Part shown: piece by piece, positions 44,673 through 52,925 of the stretch
Numbering within the stretch: the stretch's first letter is position 1
Layout of the letters: the number at the start of each line of letters is the position of its first letter
From: Leadbetterella lacustris
GTDB taxonomy: Bacteria; Bacteroidota; Bacteroidia; Cytophagales; Spirosomataceae
Assembly: GCA_965234335.1 (NCBI GenBank)
Contig: OZ248446.1
Coordinates: forward strand, 1 to 64,000
Length of the DNA: 64,000 nucleotides
Reading direction: 5' to 3'
Translations under genes and position numbers: made by a program
Notes under the pieces: model-generated
Told to the model about the DNA's origin: nothing
Databases searched by the model: none
What the model saw: only the letters and a program-made list of their open reading frames with translations

Positions 44673-45448
44673 GAGGTTTTATAGTCTATCAGCTCCAGTT
44701 TTTCACCGTCAAAAGAAGCGTAAGAATAAAAATATATCCAGTCACCCAGATTGATATACCTGCTATTTTTGTTGACTTCAAGGTTGAATTTGTAATGTCG
44801 GTGTCCAAATATATAATAGTCACGATGATTTTTTTTCTCTTCCTCTAAGCAATACTGAAACAGAATTTCATTGTCTGTAGATTCAAATACGTACACGTCT
44901 TTTTCTTTGTCGTGTTTTTGCCAAGAATGACTCGCCCAGGCGTCGCCCAGCTTTAAGCTGAGGTCAGGATGCAGAAGATTGCCAAACATCCAGCGACAGG
45001 TTTTGTTTTCAAAAATTTTTTTCAAAAACTTATATGCATAGTCACCAGGCCCGAGGCCATCGCCATGGCCTATCAAAAAACGCTTGCCGTTTATGCTATA
45101 TTCCTGAGCTTCTCTGTACGTGGGAGCATTGAAGTTTTGCATGAAATAATCCTTCATCCACATGTCATGGTTGCCTGTGAAAACTACCAATTCTATGCCT
45201 GCATCTGTCAATTCAGCAAGTTTTCCAAAGAAACGAACATATCCCTTTGGAACAGTCCGACGATGCTCAAACCAAAAATCAAACAAGTCACCAACCAAAA
45301 AAACCACCTGAGCGTCGTGTTTGATTTGGTCCATCCATTGGCAAATGACCTTCTCTCTAACCAAGCTTTTTTCATAATTGGGAGCCCCCAAATGAAAGTC
45401 AGAAGCGAAGTATATTTTCTTGTTTGACCGGATAATTATTTCTTTCAA
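44669..45448 (-). CDS. lpxH: UDP-2,3-diacylglucosamine diphosphatase-like metallophosphoesterase
   Basis: A 259-aa calcineurin-like phosphoesterase. Metal ligands are in SDFHLGA, GDLFDFWFE, TGNHDMW, GHGDGLGPGD and FGHRH. The pattern, with the FDFWFE segment, is that of LpxH, which removes UMP from UDP-2,3-diacyl-GlcN in lipid A synthesis at the inner face of the membrane. Bacteroidota carry this LpxH-like type. A TATTTTTG -7-like box lies upstream (complement of about 45469-45476). Confidence 0.88.
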   Translation of the reverse strand: MKEIIIRSNKKIYFASDFHLGAPNYEKSLVREKVICQWMDQIKHDAQVVFLVGDLFDFWFEHRRTVPKGYVRFFGKLAELTDAGIELVVFTGNHDMWMKDYFMQNFNAPTYREAQEYSINGKRFLIGHGDGLGPGDYAYKFLKKIFENKTCRWMFGNLLHPDLSLKLGDAWASHSWQKHDKEKDVYVFESTDNEILFQYCLEEEKKNHRDYYIFGHRHYKFNLEVNKNSRYINLGDWIYFYSYASFDGEKLELIDYKTS

Positions 45449-45591
45449 AAACAGTATTTTTCTTCAAAAATAATATTCAAAAATATTAAAATGCTATTAT
45501 TTTGCTTTTTAATGTGAAATGCACAAGGTTTATTTTCAATCATTGCTGTTTTAAATTATATTTACACCTTAACAAAAAACGTTTTTAAATT

Positions 45592-45972
45592 ATGTCTACT
45601 CCAAATAGAGTTCTCATAGCAGAGGATAGCTCGGTTATCCAAAACCTAGTAAAAAAAATTCTAGAATTTCAGAATTTTGAAATTACAGCAGTTAAAAATG
45701 GTGAGCAAGTGGTGCAGTTGTTAGAGAAAGAAAACTTCGACATTGTGTTGCTAGATATAAACATGCCTGTAATGGACGGTATGGAGTGCGTAAAGGCCAT
45801 CCGTGGAATGTCGGAGACGGCCAAGTCCGGCGTGCCAGTAGTGGCCATAACAGGTAATGCAAGAAATTACACAGAAGAGGAGTTCAAAGAAGCAGGCTTC
45901 AACGACGTTTTGATGAAACCTTTGAATTTTGATAAATTGGTATTGGTGGTAAAGGGTTTAACCGAGAAGTAA
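45592..45972 (+). CDS. Single-domain response regulator
   Basis: A 126-aa CheY-like receiver. E11/D12, the phosphorylation Asp D55 (VLLDINMP), T87 (VAITGN) and K109 (LMKPLN) are all present. No output domain is attached, so it works through protein contacts or a phosphorelay. It is followed after 11 bp by the MBL gene, so they may be cotranscribed. No histidine kinase is adjacent. Confidence 0.93.
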   Translation: MSTPNRVLIAEDSSVIQNLVKKILEFQNFEITAVKNGEQVVQLLEKENFDIVLLDINMPVMDGMECVKAIRGMSETAKSGVPVVAITGNARNYTEEEFKEAGFNDVLMKPLNFDKLVLVVKGLTEK

Positions 45973-45983
45973 TACCAACCGCT

Positions 45984-46748
45984 ATGAAAATTACATTTTT
46001 AGGTACAGGCACATCAACCGGCGTGCCTGTGCTTACATGTAAGTGCGAGGTTTGTAGATCACTTGATTTTAGAGATAAAAGACTCAGAGTTTCTATTCTC
46101 GTCCAACACAACGGCAAAAATATCGTCATAGATTCTGGCCCAGACTTTAGGCAACAAGCCCTCCGCGAAAATCTTCAGAGTCTTGAAGCTTTAGTTTTTA
46201 CACACGAACACAAAGACCATACAGGAGGGCTTGATGATGTCAGGCCTTTCAATTATCTTTCAGGAATTAAAAACTGCCCTATTTATGCTCATCCGAGAGT
46301 ATTAGAACAACTCAAAATGGAGTATTTTTATGCATTTTCTGAAAAACCTTATCCTGGCGTTCCAATCATTACTTGTAACGAAATTGACACCAAACCTTTC
46401 GAAATAGCAGGCTTGACCTTCAATCCAATCCAAGTATTGCATCACAAGTTACCCGTTTTGGGCTTCAGAATTGGCGATTTTACTTATATTACAGATGCCA
46501 ACTATATTTCTGAAATAGAACTTTCTAAGGTTCTAGGTAGCAAGGTATTGGTTTTAAATGCTCTACAGCGTGAACCGCACATTTCGCATTTTAATCTCAA
46601 GGAAGCTATAGAATTGTCTGAGAAAATTGGTGCAGAAAAAACGTATTTTACGCACATCAGCCACAAGTTGGGCCTGCATAGAGAAGTAGAAATGGACCTG
46701 CCAGCTAATATTTCACTAGCCTATGATGGCTTATCATTTTCGCTTTGA
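45984..46748 (+). CDS. MBL-fold metal-dependent hydrolase (PhnP-like)
   Basis: A 254-aa protein starting FLGTGTSTGVPVL, with the metal motif THEHKDHTGG, later DFTYITDANY and HISHKLG. It is close to the PhnP/phosphodiesterase-like branch of the MBL superfamily (CxxC-type segment CKCEVC near residues 17-22). Probably cytosolic hydrolysis of phosphodiester or cyclic nucleotide bonds. It shares an apparent operon with the response regulator and the nuclease; the nuclease ATG follows its stop by one base. Confidence 0.88.
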   Translation: MKITFLGTGTSTGVPVLTCKCEVCRSLDFRDKRLRVSILVQHNGKNIVIDSGPDFRQQALRENLQSLEALVFTHEHKDHTGGLDDVRPFNYLSGIKNCPIYAHPRVLEQLKMEYFYAFSEKPYPGVPIITCNEIDTKPFEIAGLTFNPIQVLHHKLPVLGFRIGDFTYITDANYISEIELSKVLGSKVLVLNALQREPHISHFNLKEAIELSEKIGAEKTYFTHISHKLGLHREVEMDLPANISLAYDGLSFSL

Positions 46749-46749
46749 A

Positions 46750-48390
46750 ATGTTAGAACTACCTCCAAAGTATTACCATGCCAATTTCGAATATCTCCTG
46801 AGTTTTGTAAAAGAAAAATACAAAACCCTGTTGATAGAGCAGGAGTGGAGGTTTCTACGTAAATATTATTCACTTTCTGAGGATGCCCAATGTCTTTTTG
46901 TAAGATTTACCAATCGCAAGGGGGTGTTTTTCAAAACGGAGGGTCTGAAGTATGATGAACTTCAGGATATTCCTAATCAGATTACTTTACTGACGAAACA
47001 AGGTTTTATCACCCCTTTAGATTTGGAGGAGCACAAACTTTGGCTGTCAGAGATTCTTTCGGTACTCACTAAGGCTGATTTGGTGTTATTTTTTGACCTG
47101 AAAAGTCAGAAAAACGAAAAACGTGAAGTTTTGCTAGATTTTGTGAAAAACGAATTCGCAGTTTCGGAGATTTTTGGTAAAATAAATGCCCGTCAAACCA
47201 TCGTAAAGATGAACTTCGAGCTGGAGGTTTCCTTTTTACGATTTTTGTTTTTTGGTAACAAATCAATGGATATGACCGAGTTTGTGCTGAGAGATATGGG
47301 CTTGATTCAATACTACCAACACTCAGACGACGACCTCGTGGCTAGGTTCGAAACCCGAAAAGATGCCGAAGACAAATGGATGGTTTCGGAGCAGTTTGTG
47401 GTTTTTGATGGCCTTAAAAATGAATCAACGGACTCTGAAATATTGGATTGGTACCGCAATCTTTTCCAAACTTGCCAAGACTTGAGTCCTATTGCCTTGC
47501 CTTCATTTCAAAAACTTCAGTTGAGAATTGGCAAGTATTTTGAACAAAGAAAAAATTATCAAGCCGCCATTGATGTTTTTGACGAAACACAAATTGTTCC
47601 TTCACGTGAACGAAAAACCCGTTGTTTGGTAAAACTAGGTTATATTGAAGAAGCCAAGGTTACTTGTAATGAAATGCTCGAGTTTCCCCAAAATGTGGAT
47701 GAGGAATACTTTGCAGAGTATTTTTTGAAAACTTTGGAAGGTAAGAAAAATAAAAAGCAAACTACAGATTGGCTAAAAACAGCTGACGAAATAACCATAG
47801 ACCGAATCTACCGCAATCAAGTGGAGTTGGGAAGCATAGAGTATTATCTGGAGTTGGGTTTTTCTGCTGGTTTTTCTGAAAATCATACTTGGCGTACACT
47901 TTTTGGTTTGCTTTTTTGGGAAATTATTTTTGATCCGAGCTTGGTTTCGTTTCATCATCCTTTTCAGCGACGGCCGTCAGACTTGCACCTGCCAGAGTTT
48001 TATGAAAAACGCAAAGAGCAAATTCACGGCCTATTGGATTCATTTGAAGACAAGGACAATTTTTTGGTTTATCTCTGGGATAATTTTCAAAGAAACGAGG
48101 GAGTAGCCAATCCTTTTGTAGTTTGGATGGAAGAAATATGGGAAATGGTGAGAGTGATGGTATTGCAAATAGACTTGGACCAGCTCAAGAAGGTTATGAT
48201 AAAAATTGCTGAAAATATTGTAGAAAACTCCAGAGGGTTGCCGGACCTGTTGGTTTGGTCGGACAACCATTACGAATTTGTGGAGATCAAATCGCCCAAT
48301 GATACATTGAGTAATCAGCAATTATTTTGGCTGAGGTATTTTAAAGAATTGGGCGTAAATGCCAAAGTGTTAAGGGTTAAATTTGATTAG
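46750..48390 (+). CDS. FAN1-like VRR-NUC nuclease
   Basis: The start is placed at the ATG at 46750, one base after the MBL stop, giving 546 aa. The N-terminal about 90 residues form the FAN1-type HTH/SAP-like block (YLLSFVKEKYK, AQCLFVRFTNRKGVFF). A helical TPR-like middle follows (YFEQRKNYQAAIDVFDE). The C-terminal VRR-NUC domain has GLPDLLVW, the EIK motif and SNQQLFWL, with the D...ExK catalytic set. FAN1 enzymes cut branched DNA and help repair crosslinks. The zinc finger of eukaryotic FAN1 is absent. Confidence 0.85.
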   Translation: MLELPPKYYHANFEYLLSFVKEKYKTLLIEQEWRFLRKYYSLSEDAQCLFVRFTNRKGVFFKTEGLKYDELQDIPNQITLLTKQGFITPLDLEEHKLWLSEILSVLTKADLVLFFDLKSQKNEKREVLLDFVKNEFAVSEIFGKINARQTIVKMNFELEVSFLRFLFFGNKSMDMTEFVLRDMGLIQYYQHSDDDLVARFETRKDAEDKWMVSEQFVVFDGLKNESTDSEILDWYRNLFQTCQDLSPIALPSFQKLQLRIGKYFEQRKNYQAAIDVFDETQIVPSRERKTRCLVKLGYIEEAKVTCNEMLEFPQNVDEEYFAEYFLKTLEGKKNKKQTTDWLKTADEITIDRIYRNQVELGSIEYYLELGFSAGFSENHTWRTLFGLLFWEIIFDPSLVSFHHPFQRRPSDLHLPEFYEKRKEQIHGLLDSFEDKDNFLVYLWDNFQRNEGVANPFVVWMEEIWEMVRVMVLQIDLDQLKKVMIKIAENIVENSRGLPDLLVWSDNHYEFVEIKSPNDTLSNQQLFWLRYFKELGVNAKVLRVKFD

Positions 48391-48438
48391 CTCTAATATT
48401 AGCTAAAAACCATTTAACACGACATTAACAGTAGATTT

Positions 48439-48471
48439 TTTGCAAATAAAATTAAAAAAAGTTTACCTTTA
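48439..48471 (+). promoter_or_regulatory. Probable promoter of the cytochrome c gene
   Basis: TTTG at 48439-48442 and TACCTTTA at 48464-48471 (one mismatch to TAnnTTTG) are spaced 21 nt apart, within the range used in the phylum. The gene starts at 48516. Confidence 0.55.
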
Positions 48472-48515
48472 CGACAGTTTTTGATATGTTTAATTCTTGA
48501 ATTCCTAAATAGAAA

Positions 48516-48836
48516 ATGAAAAAATCACTTTTGTCTATCGCCTTCGTATTGGGTTTGATGACAGCGGCCAAGGCCCAGACCAAAATTCCACCGGAAATTC
48601 AGAAATTGTTGACTAAAAATACATGTTTGGCGTGTCATAATCCTGACAACAAACTTGTGGGTCCTGCTTATAAAGAAGTTATGAAGCAGAAGAAATATAC
48701 TGCAAAGCAAATTGTGGAGTTAATCTACAAGCCGAAGCCTAGCAACTGGCCTGGGTACCCACCAATGGCTGCAATGTCTCAAGTGCCAAAAGACGAAGCA
48801 TTGAAAATGGCTACTTGGATTGCTAGTTTAAAGTAA
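48516..48836 (+). CDS. c-type cytochrome, small monoheme
   Basis: A 106-aa protein with a Sec signal peptide (residues 1-20, ending AKA|Q) and one heme site CLACH (C37, C40, H41). The sixth ligand is probably M84 or M87 in YPPMAAMS. The size and the closing EALKMATWIASL helix fit the cytochrome c551/c552 type, a periplasmic electron carrier. A bidirectional terminator follows. No oxidase genes are adjacent. Confidence 0.93.
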   Translation: MKKSLLSIAFVLGLMTAAKAQTKIPPEIQKLLTKNTCLACHNPDNKLVGPAYKEVMKQKKYTAKQIVELIYKPKPSNWPGYPPMAAMSQVPKDEALKMATWIASLK

Positions 48837-48856
48837 TTTTAGTTTGCATAGAGACA

Positions 48857-48889
48857 TAAAAAAAGGATTGCCGAGGCAATCCTTTTTTC
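48857..48889. terminator. Bidirectional terminator between cytochrome c and rplI
   Basis: AAAAAGGATTGC and GCAATCCTTTTT pair around a 4-nt loop, with A- and T-runs on both sides. It serves both convergent transcripts. Confidence 0.85.
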
Positions 48890-48908
48890 GTATTAGATAT
48901 TTCTAAAA

Positions 48909-49361
48909 TTAAGCTTCCACTACTTCGGCTACAACGCTAACCGATACTTCCTTCTTAACTTCCTTGTGTAAGTCCACAACCGCTTTGTAAGTTCCTACAA
49001 ATTTGATATCCTCTATGGTTATTTTTTTTCTATCAATATTGATGCCTTTAAGTGCCAAAGCATCAGATATTTGAATACTCGTAACCCTACCGAAAATCCT
49101 TCCGCTTTCGCCAGTTTTCATAGTAATTACAAATACTGAATCACCGATTTGCTCAGCAATTGCTTCAGCGTCAGCCTTAAGTTTTTCAGCTTTGTGAGCT
49201 GCTTGCTTAAGGTTTTCTGCCAATATTTTTTTATTTGACGGAGTTGCCAAAAGAGCGTATCCTTGAGGGATCAAATAATTGCGACCATAACCTGGCTTCA
49301 CGTCTAGGGTATCATTTTTGTAACCTAAACCTGCAATATCTGTTTTTAATATTATTTCCAT
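48909..49361 (-). CDS. rplI: Ribosomal protein bL9
   Basis: A 150-aa protein of the large subunit. The N-terminal domain has the signature GYGRNYLIPQGYAL (about residues 24-37) and starts MEIILKTDIAGLGYKND. A long connecting helix (about 40-75) and a C-terminal domain (SGRIFGRVTS) follow. It is the third gene of the rpsF-rpsR-rplI operon, the order usual in bacteria. Confidence 0.97.
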   Translation of the reverse strand: MEIILKTDIAGLGYKNDTLDVKPGYGRNYLIPQGYALLATPSNKKILAENLKQAAHKAEKLKADAEAIAEQIGDSVFVITMKTGESGRIFGRVTSIQISDALALKGINIDRKKITIEDIKFVGTYKAVVDLHKEVKKEVSVSVVAEVVEA

Positions 49362-49417
49362 TTTAAATTAAATTAATTCATTAAGATGATTACAATCTTA
49401 CTTTCTTGTTTTGAGTC

Positions 49418-49672
49418 TTATTTCAGACCGTCAGCTACGTAAGGCAACAACGCCAAGTGACGAGCACGTTTGATAGCTGTTGATACTCTTCTCTGGAACT
49501 TCAGGCTGTTGCCCGTCAATCTTCTTGGAAGAATTTTACCTTGCTCGTTCAAAAACTTCAAAAGGAAGTTGGGGTCTTTGTAATCAACATACTTGATCCC
49601 CATTTTTTTGAATCTACAATACTTTTTGCGATTAAGCTCTTTTCTTTCGACTTTTTCGTTAACTAATGACAT
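49418..49672 (-). CDS. rpsR: Ribosomal protein bS18
   Basis: An 84-aa protein of the small subunit, with the family core YVDYKDPNFLLKFLNEQGKILPRRLTGNSLKFQRRVSTAIKRARHLALLPYV nearly canonical. It binds bS6 and 16S rRNA in the platform. It lies between rpsF and rplI, with gaps of 22 and 56 bp. Confidence 0.97.
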   Translation of the reverse strand: MSLVNEKVERKELNRKKYCRFKKMGIKYVDYKDPNFLLKFLNEQGKILPRRLTGNSLKFQRRVSTAIKRARHLALLPYVADGLK

Positions 49673-49694
49673 AATGTTAATGTTTTTAAATTTC

Positions 49695-50054
49695 TTACTC
49701 TGTTACTGGAGCTTTGGTTTTTGAAGCACCACTTTTACGACGAGCTGAATAAGCAGCAGCATGTTTGTCGAGTTTAGTAGTAAAAAAACGCATTATACGT
49801 TCGTCACGTTTGTACTCGGTTTCTAGCGTAGCCACCAATGTAGGTGCGGCTTTAAATTCAAACAACTGATAGTAGCCCGTGGTTTTGTGCTGAATTGGAT
49901 AAGCCAATTTCTTCAGACCCCATACTTCATCGTTAAGGATCTCAGCACCATTATCAGTTAATACTGACTTGAATTTGTCTACAGCGTCCTTTATCTGGGC
50001 TTCAGATAAAACGGGAGTTAAAATGAACACTGTTTCGTACTGGTTTTGAAACAT
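49695..50054 (-). CDS. rpsF: Ribosomal protein bS6
   Basis: A 119-aa protein with the pattern YETVFILTPVLSE, WGLKKLAYPIQHKTTGYYQLFEF and DERIMRFFTTKLDKHA. The C-terminal tail (ARRKSGASKTKAPVTE) is a basic, low-complexity extension. It is first in the rpsF-rpsR-rplI operon. The operon has a promoter of the phylum consensus at 50107-50137. Confidence 0.97.
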   Translation of the reverse strand: MFQNQYETVFILTPVLSEAQIKDAVDKFKSVLTDNGAEILNDEVWGLKKLAYPIQHKTTGYYQLFEFKAAPTLVATLETEYKRDERIMRFFTTKLDKHAAAYSARRKSGASKTKAPVTE

Positions 50055-50106
50055 TTTACTTGAAAAAATAATTAATAAAAAATTTTTATTTCCGAAAATC
50101 GGATTG

Positions 50107-50137
50107 CAAAATTACAGCTTTATTGTTGAAAGTCAAA
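50107..50137 (-). promoter_or_regulatory. Promoter of the rpsF operon
   Basis: On the minus strand TTTG (complement of 50134-50137) and TAATTTTG (complement of 50107-50114) are 19 nt apart, an exact match to the TTTG-N19-TAnnTTTG consensus of Bacteroidota housekeeping promoters. Confidence 0.85.
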
Positions 50138-50281
50138 TTATTGACTTATAATATTTGAAGTTTCTTATTATTAGGTATTGCTTTTAATCTAAGTTATTTT
50201 TATTCTATAAATTATTCTCTATTTTTTTGTATTTTATTTATTTTATTTTCTATAAATGACATTTTATCAGTGATTAAAATT

Positions 50282-50309
50282 TTTGACATAGGCATAAATT
50301 TTAACTTTG
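50282..50309 (+). promoter_or_regulatory. Promoter of pgk
   Basis: TTTG at 50282-50285 and TAACTTTG at 50302-50309 are 16 nt apart, slightly short of the usual 17-23 but with both boxes exact. The pgk ATG lies 39 nt downstream. The 294-bp gap between rpsF and pgk holds these two promoters and otherwise only AT-rich DNA. Confidence 0.65.
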
Positions 50310-50348
50310 TCTTTGTATTTATACTGAATATTAATTTAAAATAAATCA

Positions 50349-51536
50349 ATGAAAACTGTAGATTCTTTTGATTTTTCAAACAAAAAGGCTCTTGTTCGTG
50401 TCGATTTCAATGTCCCGTTAAATGACAGACTAGAAATTACTGACGATACACGCATTAAAGCCACTATCCCTACCATAAAAAAGATTTTGACTGACGGCGG
50501 ATCATGTATTTTGATGTCGCACCTTGGCAGACCCAAAGATGGTCCATTAGAAAAATATTCTCTCAAACACTTAGTTGCTCCTTTATCGTTGATTTTGGGT
50601 GTACAGGTGAAATTCGCCGACGATTGCATCGGCAAACAAGCTTCTGACCTAGCCGCCGACCTGAAGGCAGGGGAGGTTTTATTGTTAGAAAATCTAAGAT
50701 TTTATAAAGAAGAAGAAAAAGGTGATGTAGCTTTTGCCGAGAAACTGTCAAAACTTGGCGATGTCTGGGTGAATGATGCTTTTGGAACTGCTCACCGTGC
50801 ACATGCTTCGACTGCAGTGATTGGTCAGTTTTTTACGGATAAAATTTGTGGAAAAGTGATGCAAGCTGAAATAGATAATGCTCAGCATATCCTTGAAAGT
50901 GCAGAAAAACCTTTTACGGCTATCATGGGAGGTGCAAAAATCTCGGATAAAATATTGATTATTGAAAGACTTTTGGATACTGTAGACAACCTAATAATAG
51001 GTGGTGGAATGACTTACACTTTTACCAAAGCATTGGGTGGAAGTATCGGAAAGTCGCTTTTGGAGGCTGATAAGCAAGATTTGGCTCTAGAGATATTAAG
51101 AAAGGCCAAAGAGAAGGGTGTAAATATCATCATGCCGCTTGATAATGTTTGTGCAGATGATTTCAGCAACGATGCCAACAGACAAACTGTAGTGACTGGT
51201 CAGATTCCTGATGGCTGGGAAGGCCTTGATATAGGTCCTAAGAGTATAGAATTGTTCATAGAAACAATCAAAAACTCGAGAACTATTCTTTGGAACGGCC
51301 CCATGGGCGTTTTTGAGTTTCCTAATTTTGCGATAGGTACAAATGCCATAGCAGAAGCTGTGGTGACTGCTACGGAAGAAAACAACGCCTTCTCATTAAT
51401 TGGAGGCGGGGATTCAGCATCTGCTATCAACAATGCTGGAATGGGCGACAGGGTGTCTTACGTGTCAACCGGCGGTGGAGCATTGCTGGAGTATATGGAA
51501 GGCAAAGTTTTGCCAGGTGTAGCTGCTTTAGACTAA
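50349..51536 (+). CDS. pgk: Phosphoglycerate kinase
   Basis: A 395-aa glycolytic enzyme that transfers phosphate from 1,3-bisphosphoglycerate to ADP. Signatures are RVDFNVPLN, MSHLGRP, ENLRFYKEE, AFGTAHRAHAST, MGGAKISDK, GGGMTYTFTKA, WNGPMGVFEF, GGGDSASA and STGGGALLEYMEGK. The length is typical. It is a single-gene transcript with a terminator just after its stop. Confidence 0.98.
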   Translation: MKTVDSFDFSNKKALVRVDFNVPLNDRLEITDDTRIKATIPTIKKILTDGGSCILMSHLGRPKDGPLEKYSLKHLVAPLSLILGVQVKFADDCIGKQASDLAADLKAGEVLLLENLRFYKEEEKGDVAFAEKLSKLGDVWVNDAFGTAHRAHASTAVIGQFFTDKICGKVMQAEIDNAQHILESAEKPFTAIMGGAKISDKILIIERLLDTVDNLIIGGGMTYTFTKALGGSIGKSLLEADKQDLALEILRKAKEKGVNIIMPLDNVCADDFSNDANRQTVVTGQIPDGWEGLDIGPKSIELFIETIKNSRTILWNGPMGVFEFPNFAIGTNAIAEAVVTATEENNAFSLIGGGDSASAINNAGMGDRVSYVSTGGGALLEYMEGKVLPGVAALD

Positions 51537-51558
51537 CAATGATTATTTTTTTATATTT

Positions 51559-51588
51559 AAAAGGAAAGCTTCGGTTTTCCTTTTTTTG
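51559..51588 (+). terminator. Rho-independent terminator of pgk
   Basis: AAAGGAAA (51560-51567) pairs with TTTCCTTT (51576-51583) around GCTTCGG, followed by TTTT. It lies 24 bp after the stop codon. Confidence 0.8.
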
Positions 51589-51669
51589 TTAAAAAATTTA
51601 GGATAAAAATTGAAAATCTGAATAAAATCGAAACAATTGGGATTAAGCAACAAACGTAGTAAAGTTGCT

Positions 51670-51885
51670 GCCGTCAAATTGTAGTCATCAGCTAAAATGT
51701 AAGTGCAGACAAAAAGCGTCAGTCACTATGCAGCGTTTACTGGGCTACTGGCACTGAACGGAGTCCAAGTGAGCCGAAGTGTGGTCAATGAATGATGGTC
51801 ACCGAGCGGCGTTCACTGAGCGAAGCCGAAGTAGGCCGAAGTGCTGTCACTGAGCGGCGGTCACTGAGAGGAGCCAAAGTGCCAT
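51670..51885. repeat. Intergenic tandem GAGCGAAGCCGAAGTG-type repeats
   Basis: Between pgk and the YCF48-like gene, words like CACTGAGCGGCGGTCACTGAG, GAGCGAAGCCGAAGTA and GGCCGAAGTG recur four to five times with substitutions. The region is GC-richer than its surroundings. Repeats of this flavour are common between genes in Bacteroidota (from memory). The last copy provides the stop and final codons of the YCF48-like gene. Confidence 0.65.
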
Positions 51886-52859
51886 ACTCCAATCCTTCCA
51901 TTTCCACCGGCAGCCACACATTTGTTGTCTTTACAACTTACCACATGAAATGATTCTTGGTCTTTTACAATCCAAGTTTTACCATTGTCAGTGGAAAGTG
52001 CTGTTCCGATGGTGCCGACACTTATCAATTGATTTTTAGTTATTTTTGAAATACATTCCGTAAGTCCGTTTCTTTCGTAATCACTTCGAGTTTTCCAAAG
52101 TTCACCTTCATTTTCTGTAAATGCGTATTGCAAGGTAGATTTTTTGTCGTCAACATAGTCTCCACCAACAATTATCCCTTTGTTCTTAGAAAAGAAAAAA
52201 ACACCAAAAATACCTTGACTTTGACCCGATTCAAATGGAGTTTCTAAAACTTGCCATGTCTTACCCGAGTTTTTTGAATGGAAAATTCGGTTTTGAGTGT
52301 TAAACCAAATCCTATTTTTCCAGATAGAAATACAGGAATTACTTGCAGCAAATGAAGCTTCTCCAACCATTATATTGGGTAAGTTTTGAGTCCTAGTCCA
52401 AGTTAGGCCTCCATCTTTGGTCCGCAATAAGTAGGGTTTCGAGTCTATTGCATCACCCAAAATAAATCCATTTTTTGAATCTTTGAATTTTACAGTATCA
52501 AAAAACACCCCCTTTTCTTTTTTATCCAATACGACTTCCCAAGTCAGACCGCCGTTTGTGGATTTAATACAAAATGCCTTTCCCTCAGATCCGTCTCCAG
52601 AACTAATGGCGATGATTTCATTTTTATTAAGCACCGCAATGCCCCTAAAATCGAAATCAGAGAATCTATTTGGACAAACATTTTTCCAAGTGATACCGCC
52701 GTCGGTACTTTTTAGGATACTGCCTTTACTTCCCGAAATCCAGATATTGTCTGCACCAAGTCTATCAATGGCTCTGAAAGATGCCTTATTTTCGATGCTT
52801 TGAATTTTCCACTGAGCATTTGCGGTTAACGAAATCAAAAGGAAGAATAAGAATCTCAT
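51861..52859 (-). CDS. YCF48-like/BNR beta-propeller secreted protein
   Basis: The start at the ATG at 52859 gives 332 aa; the signal peptide MRFLFFLLISLTANA is clear. The body is a propeller of BNR/Asp-box repeats with SxDxGxTW: STDGGITW, STNGGLTW, TKDGGLTW, SKNSGKTW, STDNGKTW. YCF48-like proteins help assemble complexes, and such propellers also occur in oxidoreductase-like proteins. The last about nine residues are encoded by the intergenic repeat, so the natural end may be slightly different. Probably periplasmic or lost to the outside; function unknown. Confidence 0.82.
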   Translation of the reverse strand: MRFLFFLLISLTANAQWKIQSIENKASFRAIDRLGADNIWISGSKGSILKSTDGGITWKNVCPNRFSDFDFRGIAVLNKNEIIAISSGDGSEGKAFCIKSTNGGLTWEVVLDKKEKGVFFDTVKFKDSKNGFILGDAIDSKPYLLRTKDGGLTWTRTQNLPNIMVGEASFAASNSCISIWKNRIWFNTQNRIFHSKNSGKTWQVLETPFESGQSQGIFGVFFFSKNKGIIVGGDYVDDKKSTLQYAFTENEGELWKTRSDYERNGLTECISKITKNQLISVGTIGTALSTDNGKTWIVKDQESFHVVSCKDNKCVAAGGNGRIGVWHFGSSQ

Positions 52860-52925
52860 GTTATTTAGTTTGTATCTATTACACAAATTAAAGAAAATAA
52901 TGGCAGCTTTTGTTATTTTTGCAGC

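Noticed and set aside
50055..50106. A bS6:bS18-type autoregulatory leader before rpsF.
   Set aside because: Only a 4-bp hairpin (CCGA/TCGG) is visible; this is too weak to call.
52869..52925. TATTTTTG box just before the BatD gene as its promoter.
   Set aside because: It would place the transcription start at or after the ATG, and there is no -33 element.
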